Source of the DNA: Candidatus Bipolaricaulota bacterium
GTDB taxonomy: Bacteria > Bipolaricaulota > Bipolaricaulia > UBA7950 > UBA9294
Reading direction: 5' to 3'
NCBI GenBank assembly: GCA_028277345.1
Contig: JANQGM010000019.1
Coordinates: 124,001-188,000, forward strand
Length of the DNA stretch: 64,000 nt
Part shown: positions 43,836 to 52,497 of the stretch, piece by piece
How the letters are laid out: each line of letters starts with the position of its first letter
How positions within the stretch are numbered: the first letter of the stretch is position 1
Notes under the pieces: generated by a model
The model's database searches: none
The model's input: the letters and a program-made list of their open reading frames with translations, nothing else
What the model was told of the DNA's origin: nothing
Program-made: the position numbers and the translations under genes

Positions 43836-44861
43836 CTATCGAAGGGTCAACCCCTCTGCAGAAAACTCGAAGATGTATCGCGTTTCGTAGTTGCGAGCGA
43901 GCGAGAGATGGAGCGTCAACTCTGAAAGGTCATAGACGATCGACCATTGCGTCCCACTCGCGCTGACCTGCTCGAGCAGATCCATCGCGGCGTTGGCGTC
44001 AAGCGCGCCCTCGGCATGAGTCAAGGCGCTTTGCAACCGGTCGAAGCGAGGGCACAGCCCGTCGGTCTGATCGTAATCGCTCAGGGTGAAGTTGGTGGCC
44101 TGATGCCACGGAGTCTCTGAAGAGATCGTTCGCAACTCGCCGTCCACATATTCGACGACGATCGCTCCTCCATCCCGATCAGCGATGAGGTAGTGCAGAT
44201 GCGGACCGCCTTGATTGCGAATTGAGACGGACTCCAGAAGCGTAGCGGCTTCGCCGGTTGTTCGCGTGTTCTCCAACACGAGACGAATCAACTGGAGATT
44301 GCCGACGGTGGGTTTGTCGGGGTCGCTGACGTACTGATCCGAGGCCACGGCGGCCATGGCGACGGCCAACCCGTGTTCGTTGATCCCATTGAACGGGAGC
44401 TGCGGCGATTCAAGCAGCGGCATCAGGGCATGGTGGGGTTGGTCCTCCAGTGACGTCCAAAGGGCCTCGTCTTCGATGAGATAGGCGAAATCGACGCTGG
44501 TCACAGAGGCGTATCCCTCCTCGGGGTGGGTATGCAACAAGATCATGGGGCTGTGCTCCCAATCGAAATTGCGGCCGAATAGCGGCGAATTCGAATCTCC
44601 GAGCGCGGCGAACAAGGAGCATCCCCACGCAGCGATCGGAGCGGACGACGACTCTGACGTTAGATCCTCGGGAACATCGTAAGGCCCTGTCCAATGCATG
44701 GTGTACACCGGGTAGGGGTCAATCATGGTGATCGACGCCAGCGTTTCCTCGACATGGTCGGGAGTGGGGCTTGCTGTGTCTTGCTCGGGCTTGCACCCGG
44801 TAAGAATCAGGAACAACACCATGAGGGCCATGCCTCCACGCCGTACTCGATGAGATATCAT
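43836..44861 (-). CDS. Linear amide C-N hydrolase (Ntn, choloylglycine/acyltransferase-like) lipoprotein
   Basis: The 341-residue protein starts with a lipoprotein signal, MALMVLFLILTGC, lipobox LTGC, so it is anchored outside the cytoplasmic membrane. The Ntn nucleophile is the Cys in AAWGCSLFAALGD (about residue 80), followed by LFGRNFDW, the conserved RNxDW-type segment, then FNGINEHGLAVAMAA and TVGNLQLIRLVLENTRT, as in penicillin V acylase/6-APA acyltransferase relatives. Cys at the mature N terminus of the catalytic chain would require internal processing. The substrate could be an acylated amino acid or peptide. Confidence 0.85.
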   Translation of the reverse strand: MISHRVRRGGMALMVLFLILTGCKPEQDTASPTPDHVEETLASITMIDPYPVYTMHWTGPYDVPEDLTSESSSAPIAAWGCSLFAALGDSNSPLFGRNFDWEHSPMILLHTHPEEGYASVTSVDFAYLIEDEALWTSLEDQPHHALMPLLESPQLPFNGINEHGLAVAMAAVASDQYVSDPDKPTVGNLQLIRLVLENTRTTGEAATLLESVSIRNQGGPHLHYLIADRDGGAIVVEYVDGELRTISSETPWHQATNFTLSDYDQTDGLCPRFDRLQSALTHAEGALDANAAMDLLEQVSASGTQWSIVYDLSELTLHLSLARNYETRYIFEFSAEGLTLR

Positions 44862-45099
44862 GCGTTCGCCTCCGTTGCCTAGGGTCTGAGTTAGCTTTCT
44901 GACCCATCGTCAATCGGAGTTGTGAAGAAACGATGGAGCGATGGAATGCGATCGCGTCCGCGGCGGCCCTAGACTACGGAAGAGTCAGCGGAGTCCATCC
45001 AATCGTGCCATTCATCGCAGGAGGCGATGAATGAAAACTCGCGAGGAGTGGGGCCGGCCTCCCCACGAGCTGATTGAACGGACGAGCGATCCTTGGTGC

Positions 45100-46569
45100 C
45101 TACTCCGCTGCAAGCGCGTCAACGGGATTCAATCGAGACGCGCGCCAAGCCGGCCACACGCCCGACAGCGCGCCGAGCACAAAGGAAAACACCAAAACGC
45201 CGGTGACGAGCCACCCGTCGATAACGGGGGCAAACGAACCGACCCCCAAGCTGGGACCGAGGACTCGTGTGCCCGCCACGCTGAGAAGGCTTCCCAGGAC
45301 GAGTCCGAGCATCCCTCCCATGAGTCCCATGAGTCCTGAATCGAACAAGAACAGAATCAATACTTGGCCGTCACGTGCGCCAACGGATTTCAGGATGCCG
45401 ATTTCGCGCGTTCGCTCAAGAACAGCGGTGTACATGGTGTTCATCAGACCGACGCCTCCGACGATCAGCGCCACGGCGGCGATGCTCGCCAGGACTGTTT
45501 CGATCATGCCCAGCGTTCCCTGAATTTCATCGGCGACTTCTTGGATCGAAATGGGGGTGCCGGTGGCTTCCTGCTGGCCGATGGCGGCCTGGATCGCATC
45601 CTTGGTTTCACTGATGGGTGCGCCGCCCCCCACGCGAGTAATGGTGACCGACATCATGCTGCGTCCGGCGAGAACCTCTGACGCGCGTTCGTTGAGCACA
45701 AACAAGGCATCGTCCGTATTCGTGAGTCCTCGGAGCACAAGATCGGCGGAATTGCCGGTGCCCAGGTTCTGTGCGAGTCCCTGCCCGCTCAACGCGCCTT
45801 CGGAAGCCCCGGCATTGTCGTCCTGGAGTCCGCTGGAGCTGAGAATCCCCACGACCGTGAAGGGGATGTCTCCGATTGCGATGCTGTCACCGATTGCAAG
45901 CTGGAGAAGCTCGGCGGACCGGGCGCCGACCACAACTTGGTTGTCGATGCTGTTGGCGAAGGACGCGCCCTCTGCGATGTCAAACCCACCCAAGACCGAT
46001 GAGAAGGACGCCAGAAAATCGAGGGACGGCGTCGATACGCGCAAGAATCCGCTGGTGGATTCCGTACTGACGGGTTGGATCTGGGTGCCGAGCGTTCCAG
46101 CTTCGATAAGCTGTGGCACCTGTTCGAGCAGCAGCTGGGTGTCCAAGCTCGTGGTCGCCGCGCGACGTAGGGCATCGCGAAGATCCTCTGCTGTCTCCGT
46201 GTTCCCGTCAGCGTTTGCTGCAGCGTTTCCCAGATTGTCGGGTGAGAAGGTGCCTCCGGTTGATGTGTCCGTTTGAGGCGGGGACGGCGATTGCCCGCTG
46301 AAGGCGCGGACGGATTGTCCCGTTCCGGGCGCGAACCCGCCGACTGCGCCGCGGCCGCCCTGAGTGCCGCCCCCGATGGGCGAGATGAGAATGATGTCGT
46401 ATCCGATGTCCTCGAACTGTTGTAGGACGGCCTGTTGAACGCCGGTTCCGATGGAAAGCAAGGCCACGACGGCGGTGACGCCGACGAGAACGCCGAGGAT
46501 GGTGAGCCAGGACCGGGTGCGCCGACTGCCGATGTTCTTTAGCGCAAGACGGAACAGGTTAAGCTTCAT
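45100..46569 (-). CDS. MacB-type ABC transporter permease
   Basis: This 489-residue permease has a membrane segment after LKNIGSRRTRSWLTILGVLVGVTAVVALL, a ~300-residue external MacB_PCD domain rich in Gly/Ser/Thr (GGGTQGGRGAVGGFAPG...), and three C-terminal membrane segments of the FtsX domain, including VGGVGLMNTMYTAVLERTREIGILKSVGA. Such proteins act as mechanotransmitters for lipoprotein, peptide or macrolide efflux. The ATG overlaps the ATPase stop (ATGA) and has GGAGG nearby. The external domain is longer and lower in complexity than in most relatives. Confidence 0.9.
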   Translation of the reverse strand: MKLNLFRLALKNIGSRRTRSWLTILGVLVGVTAVVALLSIGTGVQQAVLQQFEDIGYDIILISPIGGGTQGGRGAVGGFAPGTGQSVRAFSGQSPSPPQTDTSTGGTFSPDNLGNAAANADGNTETAEDLRDALRRAATTSLDTQLLLEQVPQLIEAGTLGTQIQPVSTESTSGFLRVSTPSLDFLASFSSVLGGFDIAEGASFANSIDNQVVVGARSAELLQLAIGDSIAIGDIPFTVVGILSSSGLQDDNAGASEGALSGQGLAQNLGTGNSADLVLRGLTNTDDALFVLNERASEVLAGRSMMSVTITRVGGGAPISETKDAIQAAIGQQEATGTPISIQEVADEIQGTLGMIETVLASIAAVALIVGGVGLMNTMYTAVLERTREIGILKSVGARDGQVLILFLFDSGLMGLMGGMLGLVLGSLLSVAGTRVLGPSLGVGSFAPVIDGWLVTGVLVFSFVLGALSGVWPAWRASRLNPVDALAAE

Positions 46570-47252
46570 CGGACCACCTCCAGAGACTGCTGCGCTGCGA
46601 TGCGGCCATCGCGAAGGGTCACGAGCAGATCGGCCATACCGGCGATATCGGGATTGTGCGTGACCACGAGGACGATCTTGTCGTCGTCAGCGAGTCCGCG
46701 CAGCAGATCGAGGATGCGCTCGCCTGTGCCTGTATCCAGATTGCCGGTGGGTTCATCCGCCAAGATCATGGCGGGTTCGTTGATCAGCGATCGGGCAATG
46801 GCCACGCGTTGTTGCTCGCCACCGGACAGCTTCGATGGGCGGTGGTTCTTGCGATCTGCCAATCCGACGAGATCCAGAGCCTGTCGAGCGCGGGCGCTGG
46901 CATACTTGGCGGACTTGCCGCGAAGCAGCAGAGGAAGCCCGACGTTTTCCAGCGCCGTGAGATTTCCGACGAGGTTGTACTTCTGGAACACGAAGCCGAT
47001 CTCGGAAGATCGAACGTCCGCGCGCTCGCGCGATGTCAACGTCGTGAGATCGCGCCCTTTGTATTCAACGGTCCCGGCCGTGGGAACATCCAAGCAGCCC
47101 GCCACATGAAGCAGCGTCGATTTTCCGGAGCCTGAATGCCCCATGATGACGGAGAACTGAGTCGGAAGAAGCTGAAGGCTGACGCCGCGAAGGGCGTGGA
47201 CTTGCGTTTCTCCCATCTCATAGGTCTTCTGTACGTCGTGTAATGAGAGCAA
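46566..47252 (-). CDS. MacB/LolD-type ABC transporter ATPase
   Basis: This 228-residue ATPase is the partner of the MacB-type permease. Walker A is GHSGSGKSTLLHV (about 38), the X-loop FVFQKYNLVGNLTALENV, the signature LSGGEQQRVAIAR and Walker B ILADEPTGNLDT, with switch His in VVTHNPDI. These are diagnostic of the MacB/LolD/FtsE group. It begins 9 bp after the stop of an exported protein gene, so the order exported protein, ATPase, permease forms one operon. Confidence 0.93.
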   Translation of the reverse strand: MLSLHDVQKTYEMGETQVHALRGVSLQLLPTQFSVIMGHSGSGKSTLLHVAGCLDVPTAGTVEYKGRDLTTLTSRERADVRSSEIGFVFQKYNLVGNLTALENVGLPLLLRGKSAKYASARARQALDLVGLADRKNHRPSKLSGGEQQRVAIARSLINEPAMILADEPTGNLDTGTGERILDLLRGLADDDKIVLVVTHNPDIAGMADLLVTLRDGRIAAQQSLEVVR

Positions 47253-47261
47253 GAGAACCTC

Positions 47262-47981
47262 CTACGGCTCGTAGATGAACTCGATCAATTCGATCTGACT
47301 GAAGCTTCGCATTTGGCGGTAGCCCTCATCCGCATTTTCTTCGGGTAGGCTGTCTGAGGCGTACTCCAACTCGAGGAAAGGGAAGATGGGGAGAAGATTG
47401 CGAATCCCAAGATCCACCGGCATGGCCAGATTGATCTGAACGTTCGCGAAATCGGCATGCGTATAGGTTGCGTAAATGACGTCAAGCCCAGCGATCGCGC
47501 CCTCCTCTCCAACGATAAGGAACCCGCCGTCCGGAAGGATGTACTCTCGCTGAGGCACAAGGATTTCATCATCAATGGCCGATAACGGCGATAGATTGAC
47601 TGTCCCGCCGGAGCTTGTGGGAATGCCGAATCCCAGCCCTCTCAAGGGGATGCCGAAGAAACCGATGTTGACGCCGGCTAGAGGCACCGTGTTGGTGCTG
47701 GAGGATTCGATCCGGTACATGCCGTCCGCCTCAGGAACGATCTCTGTCGTTGTGGTGGAGACGCCGTCGACACCCTCGCGCGAAACGGTGTACGCGTATT
47801 TCAGGTAGCCGCCGGGATAGGCGCTCCCTCCGAAGAGATCGATTTCAGTCGTTCGTTCATTTCCTTGATGTGTCCCGCTGGGGGGCTGCGTTTGGGCAAT
47901 GCCTTCGGAGACCCACACCGAGGTGAGCGCGCCGAGTAGCAGAAGGATCGCGGCGAGGCGCAGTAAGCGGTTGTTCTTCAT
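47262..47981 (-). CDS. Hypothetical exported protein of a MacB-type operon
   Basis: I do not recognise a family. The 239-residue product has a signal peptide (MKNNRLLRLAAILLLLGALT, cleavage likely after GIAQ), and the mature part is mostly beta-like: GGYLKYAYTVSREGVDGVST, YRIESSSTNTVPLAG, QREYILPDGGFLIVGEE, YATYTHADFANVQINL. It has no membrane anchor or lipobox. As first gene of the operon with the ATPase and permease it may be the extracytoplasmic partner, taking the place of a MacA-like adaptor, though it lacks the coiled-coil hairpin expected of one. Confidence 0.7.
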   Translation of the reverse strand: MKNNRLLRLAAILLLLGALTSVWVSEGIAQTQPPSGTHQGNERTTEIDLFGGSAYPGGYLKYAYTVSREGVDGVSTTTTEIVPEADGMYRIESSSTNTVPLAGVNIGFFGIPLRGLGFGIPTSSGGTVNLSPLSAIDDEILVPQREYILPDGGFLIVGEEGAIAGLDVIYATYTHADFANVQINLAMPVDLGIRNLLPIFPFLELEYASDSLPEENADEGYRQMRSFSQIELIEFIYEP

Positions 47982-48103
47982 CAGACACTCCTTGTCAATC
48001 CGTTAGGTTGTTGGGTGATCGCGACAGCCATTCACCGAACCCTAGACGAGGCGATTGAAGGAGGGCCGACATTCTGTTGTCAGAAATGTGAAGAGTCGAA
48101 AGC

Positions 48104-48757
48104 TCAGTTGCCGTTTTGTAGACGCGCGAGAATCCGATCGGAGTACTCGGGGTAAAGGTGGCGGATGCAATCGCTACAAATGCCGTGAGATACGGCTGAT
48201 GGGAAGGCATGTTGGAAACTCTCATCGACAGACACCCATCGCTCGTGAGCGAATTTCAACCGTAGGCAGTTCGAGCACAGCACAACCGATTGATCCGCGT
48301 GGGATGACGACGGAAGCGAGCGCCGGAGTTCCTCCACAAGGGCCGACTCTCCGCTGGCGTTGTCGAGTGCTCCCCCTAGGTCGATAACGATGCCGCGAAG
48401 CCTCGCCGGATGTCCATTCGGCGTGCGTTCGAGGATCATGCCTCGATCCATATACCAGGTGTAGTCGCCGTCTGCCCGTTGAATGCGGTAGTCGATCTGA
48501 TACAACGGAGCGCGGCCTTCGAGGTGGTCGCGCATGGCCTGCAGGGTGCGTTCGGCATCATCCGGATGAACGAGGTCCATGTAGGCTTGATATCCGGCCC
48601 CGCGAAACGACTTCGGGGGATAGCCGAGCATGGTGACCTTGCGATCGCTGGCGATCACTCGATTGTCGATCACATCCCACTCCCACCAAGCGAATTGGGA
48701 CGTTTCCAGAACCTCGTAAAGAAGTCGGTGAAGATCGTCAAGCGCATACGTTCCCAT
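48104..48757 (-). CDS. PAS-domain protein with a C-terminal Cys-pair (SHGIC) module
   Basis: This 217-residue cytoplasmic protein has a PAS fold of the PAS_3 type (about 10-130), with FAWWEWDVIDNRVIASDRKV, YMDLVHPDDAERTLQAM and YRIQRADGDYTWYMDRGMIL. The C-terminal part has CSNCLRLKF and SHGICSDCIRHLYPEY, two C-x-x-C pairs in a module often found at the end of PAS, GAF or receiver proteins; zinc or redox binding is plausible. It has no kinase or other output domain. Start at 48757 with GGAGG four bases upstream (an ATG at 48760 is too close); a longer frame to 49294 is a shadow of the esterase gene. Confidence 0.8.
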   Translation of the reverse strand: MGTYALDDLHRLLYEVLETSQFAWWEWDVIDNRVIASDRKVTMLGYPPKSFRGAGYQAYMDLVHPDDAERTLQAMRDHLEGRAPLYQIDYRIQRADGDYTWYMDRGMILERTPNGHPARLRGIVIDLGGALDNASGESALVEELRRSLPSSSHADQSVVLCSNCLRLKFAHERWVSVDESFQHAFPSAVSHGICSDCIRHLYPEYSDRILARLQNGN

Positions 48758-48785
48758 CATTCCTCCAAACACACTATACGATGGA

Positions 48786-48814
48786 TTGCCTTCCAAGATG
48801 GCGCGAACTAGGAT
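48786..48814 (+). promoter_or_regulatory. Candidate promoter for the esterase gene
   Basis: TTGCCT and TAGGAT are separated by 17 bases. The predicted transcript start coincides with the GTG at 48821, which would make the message leaderless or mean that translation starts further in. Confidence 0.35.
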
Positions 48815-48820
48815 GATGCT

Positions 48821-49717
48821 GTGAAGGCGAACGCTCGATGGAGGCTGTTTCAGAAACTGGCAAAGGCGGTGTGCTTGGCCGTCCTCGTGGCCGCGTTTTG
48901 CTCGGAGACATCGTTGGGGCATCGGGTGTTGCGCGATATAGCCTACGCCGACGTCGATGGACATACGCTGTGGCTTGATCTGTATCTCCCAGACCCCGTC
49001 CCTCAGACGATGGTTCCGCTTGTGGTTTGGGTTCATGGCGGGGGGTGGCGGAATGGGTCGAAGGACGATACCTATGCTCCCCCAACGCTGGGCGAGGCGT
49101 ATGCCGTGGCCAGTATCAACTACCGCCTCTCGGGCGTCGCGCCGTTCCCTGCACAAATTCACGACGTCAAGGCGGCGGTTCGCTGGCTCCGCGCCCATGC
49201 AGAGCAGTATGGATTCGATCCCGAACGCTTCGGTGCCTGGGGAGCCTCGGCAGGAGGGCATCTGGTCGCCTTGCTGGGCGTCTCGTGCGGTCACCCCGAC
49301 CTAGAGGGGACGGTCGGTGAGCATCTTGACCAATCCAGCTGCGTTCAAGCGGTGTGCGACTTCTTCGGTACGACCGACTTCTTCACCCTCGTGGAGCAAC
49401 GCGGATTGGGAGAGAATCGGCGGATCATGGCGGAGGACCTGTTGCTCGGCGGACGGGTTGAGGCCCTTCCCGAACTGGCTTCCTTGGCCAGTCCGAGTTC
49501 CCATGTGCATGCGCAGGCGCCTCCATTCCTGATCTTGCATGGATCCGAGGATCCTGTCGTGCCGGTCGGTCAGTCCATCGGCTTTGCCTCCGCCCTCCAA
49601 GGGGCAGGCGGGCGTGTCGAGCTTGTGATTGTCGACGGCGCCGGCCATGGCTTCTCCCGCGATCATCTCGTCCACGTGAAACCGTTCTTCGATCTCTGGC
49701 TCAGGAAGGCGGAGTAA
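48821..49717 (+). CDS. Exported alpha/beta-hydrolase (BD-FAE/carboxylesterase type)
   Basis: This 298-residue esterase has an N-terminal hydrophobic segment (AVCLAVLVAAFCSETSLG) that is probably a signal peptide. The oxyanion motif is VVWVHGGGWRNGSKDD (about 70), the nucleophile Ser is in FGAWGASAGGHLVALLG (about 145), the acid in ILHGSEDPVVPVGQS (about 248) and the catalytic His in DGAGHGFSRDHL (about 275). The family hydrolyses acetyl or feruloyl esters of sugars and similar substrates. The GTG at 48821 is assumed to be the start because no better one is nearby; a convincing Shine-Dalgarno is missing. Confidence 0.87.
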   Translation: MKANARWRLFQKLAKAVCLAVLVAAFCSETSLGHRVLRDIAYADVDGHTLWLDLYLPDPVPQTMVPLVVWVHGGGWRNGSKDDTYAPPTLGEAYAVASINYRLSGVAPFPAQIHDVKAAVRWLRAHAEQYGFDPERFGAWGASAGGHLVALLGVSCGHPDLEGTVGEHLDQSSCVQAVCDFFGTTDFFTLVEQRGLGENRRIMAEDLLLGGRVEALPELASLASPSSHVHAQAPPFLILHGSEDPVVPVGQSIGFASALQGAGGRVELVIVDGAGHGFSRDHLVHVKPFFDLWLRKAE

Positions 49718-49790
49718 GCTTCTGTAGGACACGGCTGACGGTCCGGCAGCGGCCGACGATTGCGCGCGGTCAGCAGCACGGAAGCACTCG

Positions 49791-49819
49791 CTGAAGCAGG
49801 CCACCCCTTCGAGTACAAT
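49791..49819 (+). promoter_or_regulatory. Candidate promoter for the TIGR04076 gene cluster
   Basis: CTGAAG and TACAAT are separated by 17 bases, about 130 bp before the first gene of the cluster. The leader between them has no recognised regulatory fold. Confidence 0.35.
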
Positions 49820-49949
49820 CAGTTTCAGCAGCCGCATCATCTATCTGAACAGCCACGTTGTGGCGAAGTCCTCTTTTGTCCGTGCGACTCCGTCTCATCA
49901 GACAACGACACAAACGCTTTCTCTCAACCTGGAAATCCGGGAGGTTACG

Positions 49950-50276
49950 ATGTCGGAAGTCCAAATCAAAGTTGCAAAACGAGCAGTCTACGAAGACCTC
50001 ATTCAGGACTACGTGAATGCCGAACGGTTCCCAAATGGTTTCAGCGCATGTCCTCGATTCGAGGAGGGCCAGACGTTCCGTGCTCAATGGCCGAAGAAGC
50101 CCGAAGGGTTTCCCTGCGACTGGGCGTGGGCGGACATCCAACGTGCGGTCGCCATGATTGGTTTCGGAGCGAATCCTCCTTGGATCAATCGTCCAGGGAC
50201 GACTGTGATCTGCTGCAACGACGGGTTGCGTCCGGTCACGTTCGTTGTCGAGCGCGTCGAAGGAGAGGGAGCATGA
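49950..50276 (+). CDS. TIGR04076-family protein, tandem copy 1
   Basis: The family has no known function. The 108-residue protein (ATG at 49950, GGGAGG five bases upstream) has the family layout: a basic N-terminal strand (VQIKVAKRAVYEDLIQDYV), a C-x-x-F-E-E-G-Q segment (ACPRFEEGQTF), PEGFPCDWAWADIQRAV and CCNDGLRPVTFVVERV. The conserved W and the Cys residues, including the CC pair, suggest a metal or redox site. It is followed by two paralogues and a fragment, each overlapping or nearly touching the next. Confidence 0.85.
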   Translation: MSEVQIKVAKRAVYEDLIQDYVNAERFPNGFSACPRFEEGQTFRAQWPKKPEGFPCDWAWADIQRAVAMIGFGANPPWINRPGTTVICCNDGLRPVTFVVERVEGEGA

Positions 50277-50602
50277 CCATCAGGATCACCGTCGTTCGAA
50301 AGGCCTGCTACGAAGACCTTCAAGCGGCCCATTGGGATTTCGAGCGATTTCCCAAAGGAGGAGCGTGTCGGTTGTTTGAGGAAGGGCAATCCTGGCAGAT
50401 CGCCGGATGGCCGGACATGCCGGAGGGCTTCCCCTGCAATTCAGCATGGGCGGACATTCGAGACGATGTCGCCACCGTTGCGTTCGGTGGAAGCCAACCG
50501 TGGATATCTGGAGAGGGCAAAGCGATGACCTGCTGCAACGATGGATTTCGTCCGGTTAGCTTTCTGGTCGAGCGAATGGATTCCGGAGAGGAGAGCGCAT
50601 GA
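50273..50602 (+). CDS. TIGR04076-family protein, tandem copy 2
   Basis: This 109-residue paralogue of copy 1 (ITVVRKACYEDLQAAHWDFE, CRLFEEGQSWQI, MPEGFPCNSAWADIRDDVA, CCNDGFRPVSFLVERM) differs in having NSAW where relatives have DWAW, so the first tryptophan is lost, and GFRPV for GLRPV. Its ATG overlaps the copy 1 stop by 4 bp and its stop overlaps the ATG of copy 3 in the same way, so all three are translated in series. Confidence 0.85.
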   Translation: MTIRITVVRKACYEDLQAAHWDFERFPKGGACRLFEEGQSWQIAGWPDMPEGFPCNSAWADIRDDVATVAFGGSQPWISGEGKAMTCCNDGFRPVSFLVERMDSGEESA

Positions 50603-50898
50603 AGGCGCGAATCACCGTCATCAAGAAGGCATTTCACAAGGACATTGTCGATCAATACTTCCCGCAGTTGGTGGAGCAGGCCTCCATCTGCACCGTTTTT
50701 GAGGAGGGAGAGGCCTACGAGGTCGAAGGCCCGTTCCCGTCCAAGCCCGAGGGATTCTGCGACTGGGCATGGACGGACATTCACAAGACCGTCGCCCTGA
50801 CGATGATGGGGGCGAATCCGACGCCGGGCACGGAGTTTTCTTGTTGCAGCGATGGCCTGCGACCGGTGACCTTCCGCATCCAACGCATCAAGGAGTAA
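50599..50898 (+). CDS. TIGR04076-family protein, tandem copy 3
   Basis: This is a shorter paralogue of 99 residues: ARITVIKKAFHKDIVDQYF, CTVFEEGEAYEV, KPEGFCDWAWTDIHKTVAL and CCSDGLRPVTFRIQRI. It keeps the DWAW and CC signatures; the loop before CC is shorter than in copies 1 and 2. This copy looks closest to stand-alone family members. Confidence 0.87.
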   Translation: MKARITVIKKAFHKDIVDQYFPQLVEQASICTVFEEGEAYEVEGPFPSKPEGFCDWAWTDIHKTVALTMMGANPTPGTEFSCCSDGLRPVTFRIQRIKE

Positions 50899-50900
50899 GC

Positions 50901-50981
50901 ATGGCGCGCGCGAAGATCACGGTGCTGAAGACGACGTTCCATCAGGATTTGGTTGACGACTACCTGAAGAACGAGACGTAG
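50901..50981 (+). pseudogene. TIGR04076-family fragment, tandem copy 4 (26 codons)
   Basis: The ATG at 50901 follows the copy 3 stop by 2 bp and has AAGGAG five bases upstream. The 26 codons (ARAKITVLKTTFHQDLVDDYL, then KNET and stop) match only the N-terminal strand and helix of the family, most closely copy 3. No further homology follows before the MFS gene. It is either the remnant of a deletion or a short translated peptide. Confidence 0.75.
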
Positions 50982-51012
50982 TCCCCTTACGCAACGGAAA
51001 GGTAGGAGCTTC

Positions 51013-52317
51013 ATGGAACGCCCGGTAGAACCATCGGCGGCTAGGTCGGATTGGATTTCGCGATTTCCCCTTTATTACGGATGGGTCATTCTCGGCGTCG
51101 GCACGCTGGGGATTGTGATGACGGGCCCGGGGCAAACCTTCGTGGTCTCGATGTTCATCGAGCCGCTCATTCGCGACCTCGGACTCAGCCGATCCGCCAT
51201 CAGCACGCTCTATATGATTGGAACACTGGGGAATGCCGTCCTTCTTCAACTGTTGGGTGTCGGGCGAATCATCGACCGCCGCGGTCCTCGCCGGGTCGCC
51301 GTTGTCAGCGCCATTTTGTTGGCGTGCGCGTGCTTCTATATGGCCACGGTTTCGGCGGCATGGATGCTCGTTCTCGGATTCATGGCGCTGCGTTTCTTTG
51401 GACAGGGAAGCCTGAACCTGGTTTCCAGCACGATGATCAACATGTGGTGGGTTCGCCGCCGAGGCACGGTGCGCGGCGCGTCCGGAATTGCCAGTTCCGC
51501 GATCGTCGGCGTCCTGCCGGGGATTGTCATGATGCTGATCGGAGCTGTCGGCTGGCGCTCGGCCTATGCGGTGCTTGGCGGCGCATTGCTCGTGGTGATG
51601 GTTCCGGTGGCCGCCGCCCTCTATCGCCGCCGTCCGGAAGATCACGGTCTCCTACCGGATGGCGGTGCACCGAAGGTGGTGCCCAAGCGGCAAGCGCTCG
51701 ATTCAAATCTTGACTACACCCTGGCACAAGCGCTTCGAACGCCGCTTTTCTGGGTGTTGTCCTGCGGCATTGCCTCGATGTCCATGCTCGGCACCGGGCT
51801 CATTTTCCACATGGAGAGTATCGTGACCGACCAGGAACTGGCGGCCTCCGTTGCCGCCGCGGTGTTCGTGCCCATCGGCATGGTGCAGGCCGTGCTTCGG
51901 CTGCCTGTCGGATTTCTTGTGGACCATGTCTCACCGAAACTCGTACTCACCGGGGCTCTCGTGCTTCAAGCCGCCGTGCTCTGGATGGCGACGAGGTTGA
52001 TCTCGACGACCAGTGCGATGGTGTACGGCGGCGTCTTCGGAGCCATGCAAGTGGGCTGGGGCGCCGCCGGCGCGGTGATGTGGGCCAAGTATTACGGACG
52101 TGCGCATCTCGGCAGCATCAGTGGCGCCGGTATGTCCATCGCCATCGTCGGATCCGCGCTCGGTCCCATGGCGATGGGGCTGGCTCGCGATCTCATGGGA
52201 ACGTATTCGACCTTCTGTAACCTGGCCGCCTTCATTCCCCTTGGATTGGCGGTTGCCGCTGCTCTCGTACGTCCGCCGACGGACAAGGATGGCAGGGGAG
52301 CGGATGCCGCCACTTGA
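51013..52317 (+). CDS. MFS transporter, oxalate/formate or monocarboxylate-like
   Basis: This 434-residue transporter has 12 membrane segments. It opens with FPLYYGWVILGVGTLGIVMTGPGQTF, typical of the OFA/MCT-like branch, followed by the motif A region GRIIDRRGPRRVAVVSAI between segments 2 and 3, and a second-half equivalent VGFLVDHVSPKLVLTG. The substrate is probably a small organic anion, but this is inference from branch only. The ATG at 51013 has AGGTAGGAGC upstream; it follows the TIGR04076 cluster closely and may share its transcript. Confidence 0.87.
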   Translation: MERPVEPSAARSDWISRFPLYYGWVILGVGTLGIVMTGPGQTFVVSMFIEPLIRDLGLSRSAISTLYMIGTLGNAVLLQLLGVGRIIDRRGPRRVAVVSAILLACACFYMATVSAAWMLVLGFMALRFFGQGSLNLVSSTMINMWWVRRRGTVRGASGIASSAIVGVLPGIVMMLIGAVGWRSAYAVLGGALLVVMVPVAAALYRRRPEDHGLLPDGGAPKVVPKRQALDSNLDYTLAQALRTPLFWVLSCGIASMSMLGTGLIFHMESIVTDQELAASVAAAVFVPIGMVQAVLRLPVGFLVDHVSPKLVLTGALVLQAAVLWMATRLISTTSAMVYGGVFGAMQVGWGAAGAVMWAKYYGRAHLGSISGAGMSIAIVGSALGPMAMGLARDLMGTYSTFCNLAAFIPLGLAVAAALVRPPTDKDGRGADAAT

Positions 52318-52431
52318 GCGAATGGCCATGATCACCGTCTCGTTTGATTCCCTCACCTCGCGGCGTATACTCGGTTCCATTGTCGACGCAACGAAGCATT
52401 CATCGCCAACGGACGAGCAAAGGAGGAGCCA

Positions 52432-52497
52432 ATGACCTTGAACGAACACATCAAAGACGCTGGGAATTCGCTCCTGGATTGCCGAACGATCGCCTAA
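52432..52497 (+). CDS. Very short ORF (21 aa) with strong ribosome-binding site
   Basis: ATG at 52432 is preceded by AAAGGAGGAGCC, one of the best Shine-Dalgarno sequences in the window, yet the frame ends after 21 codons (MTLNEHIKDAGNSLLDCRTI plus A). A short hairpin (GAGCG-AAAT-CGCTC, around 52527) follows and the next gene starts 98 bp downstream. It could be a leader peptide controlling that gene, or the relic of a lost gene. I see no run of rare or identical codons that would identify a classic attenuator. Confidence 0.45.
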   Translation: MTLNEHIKDAGNSLLDCRTIA

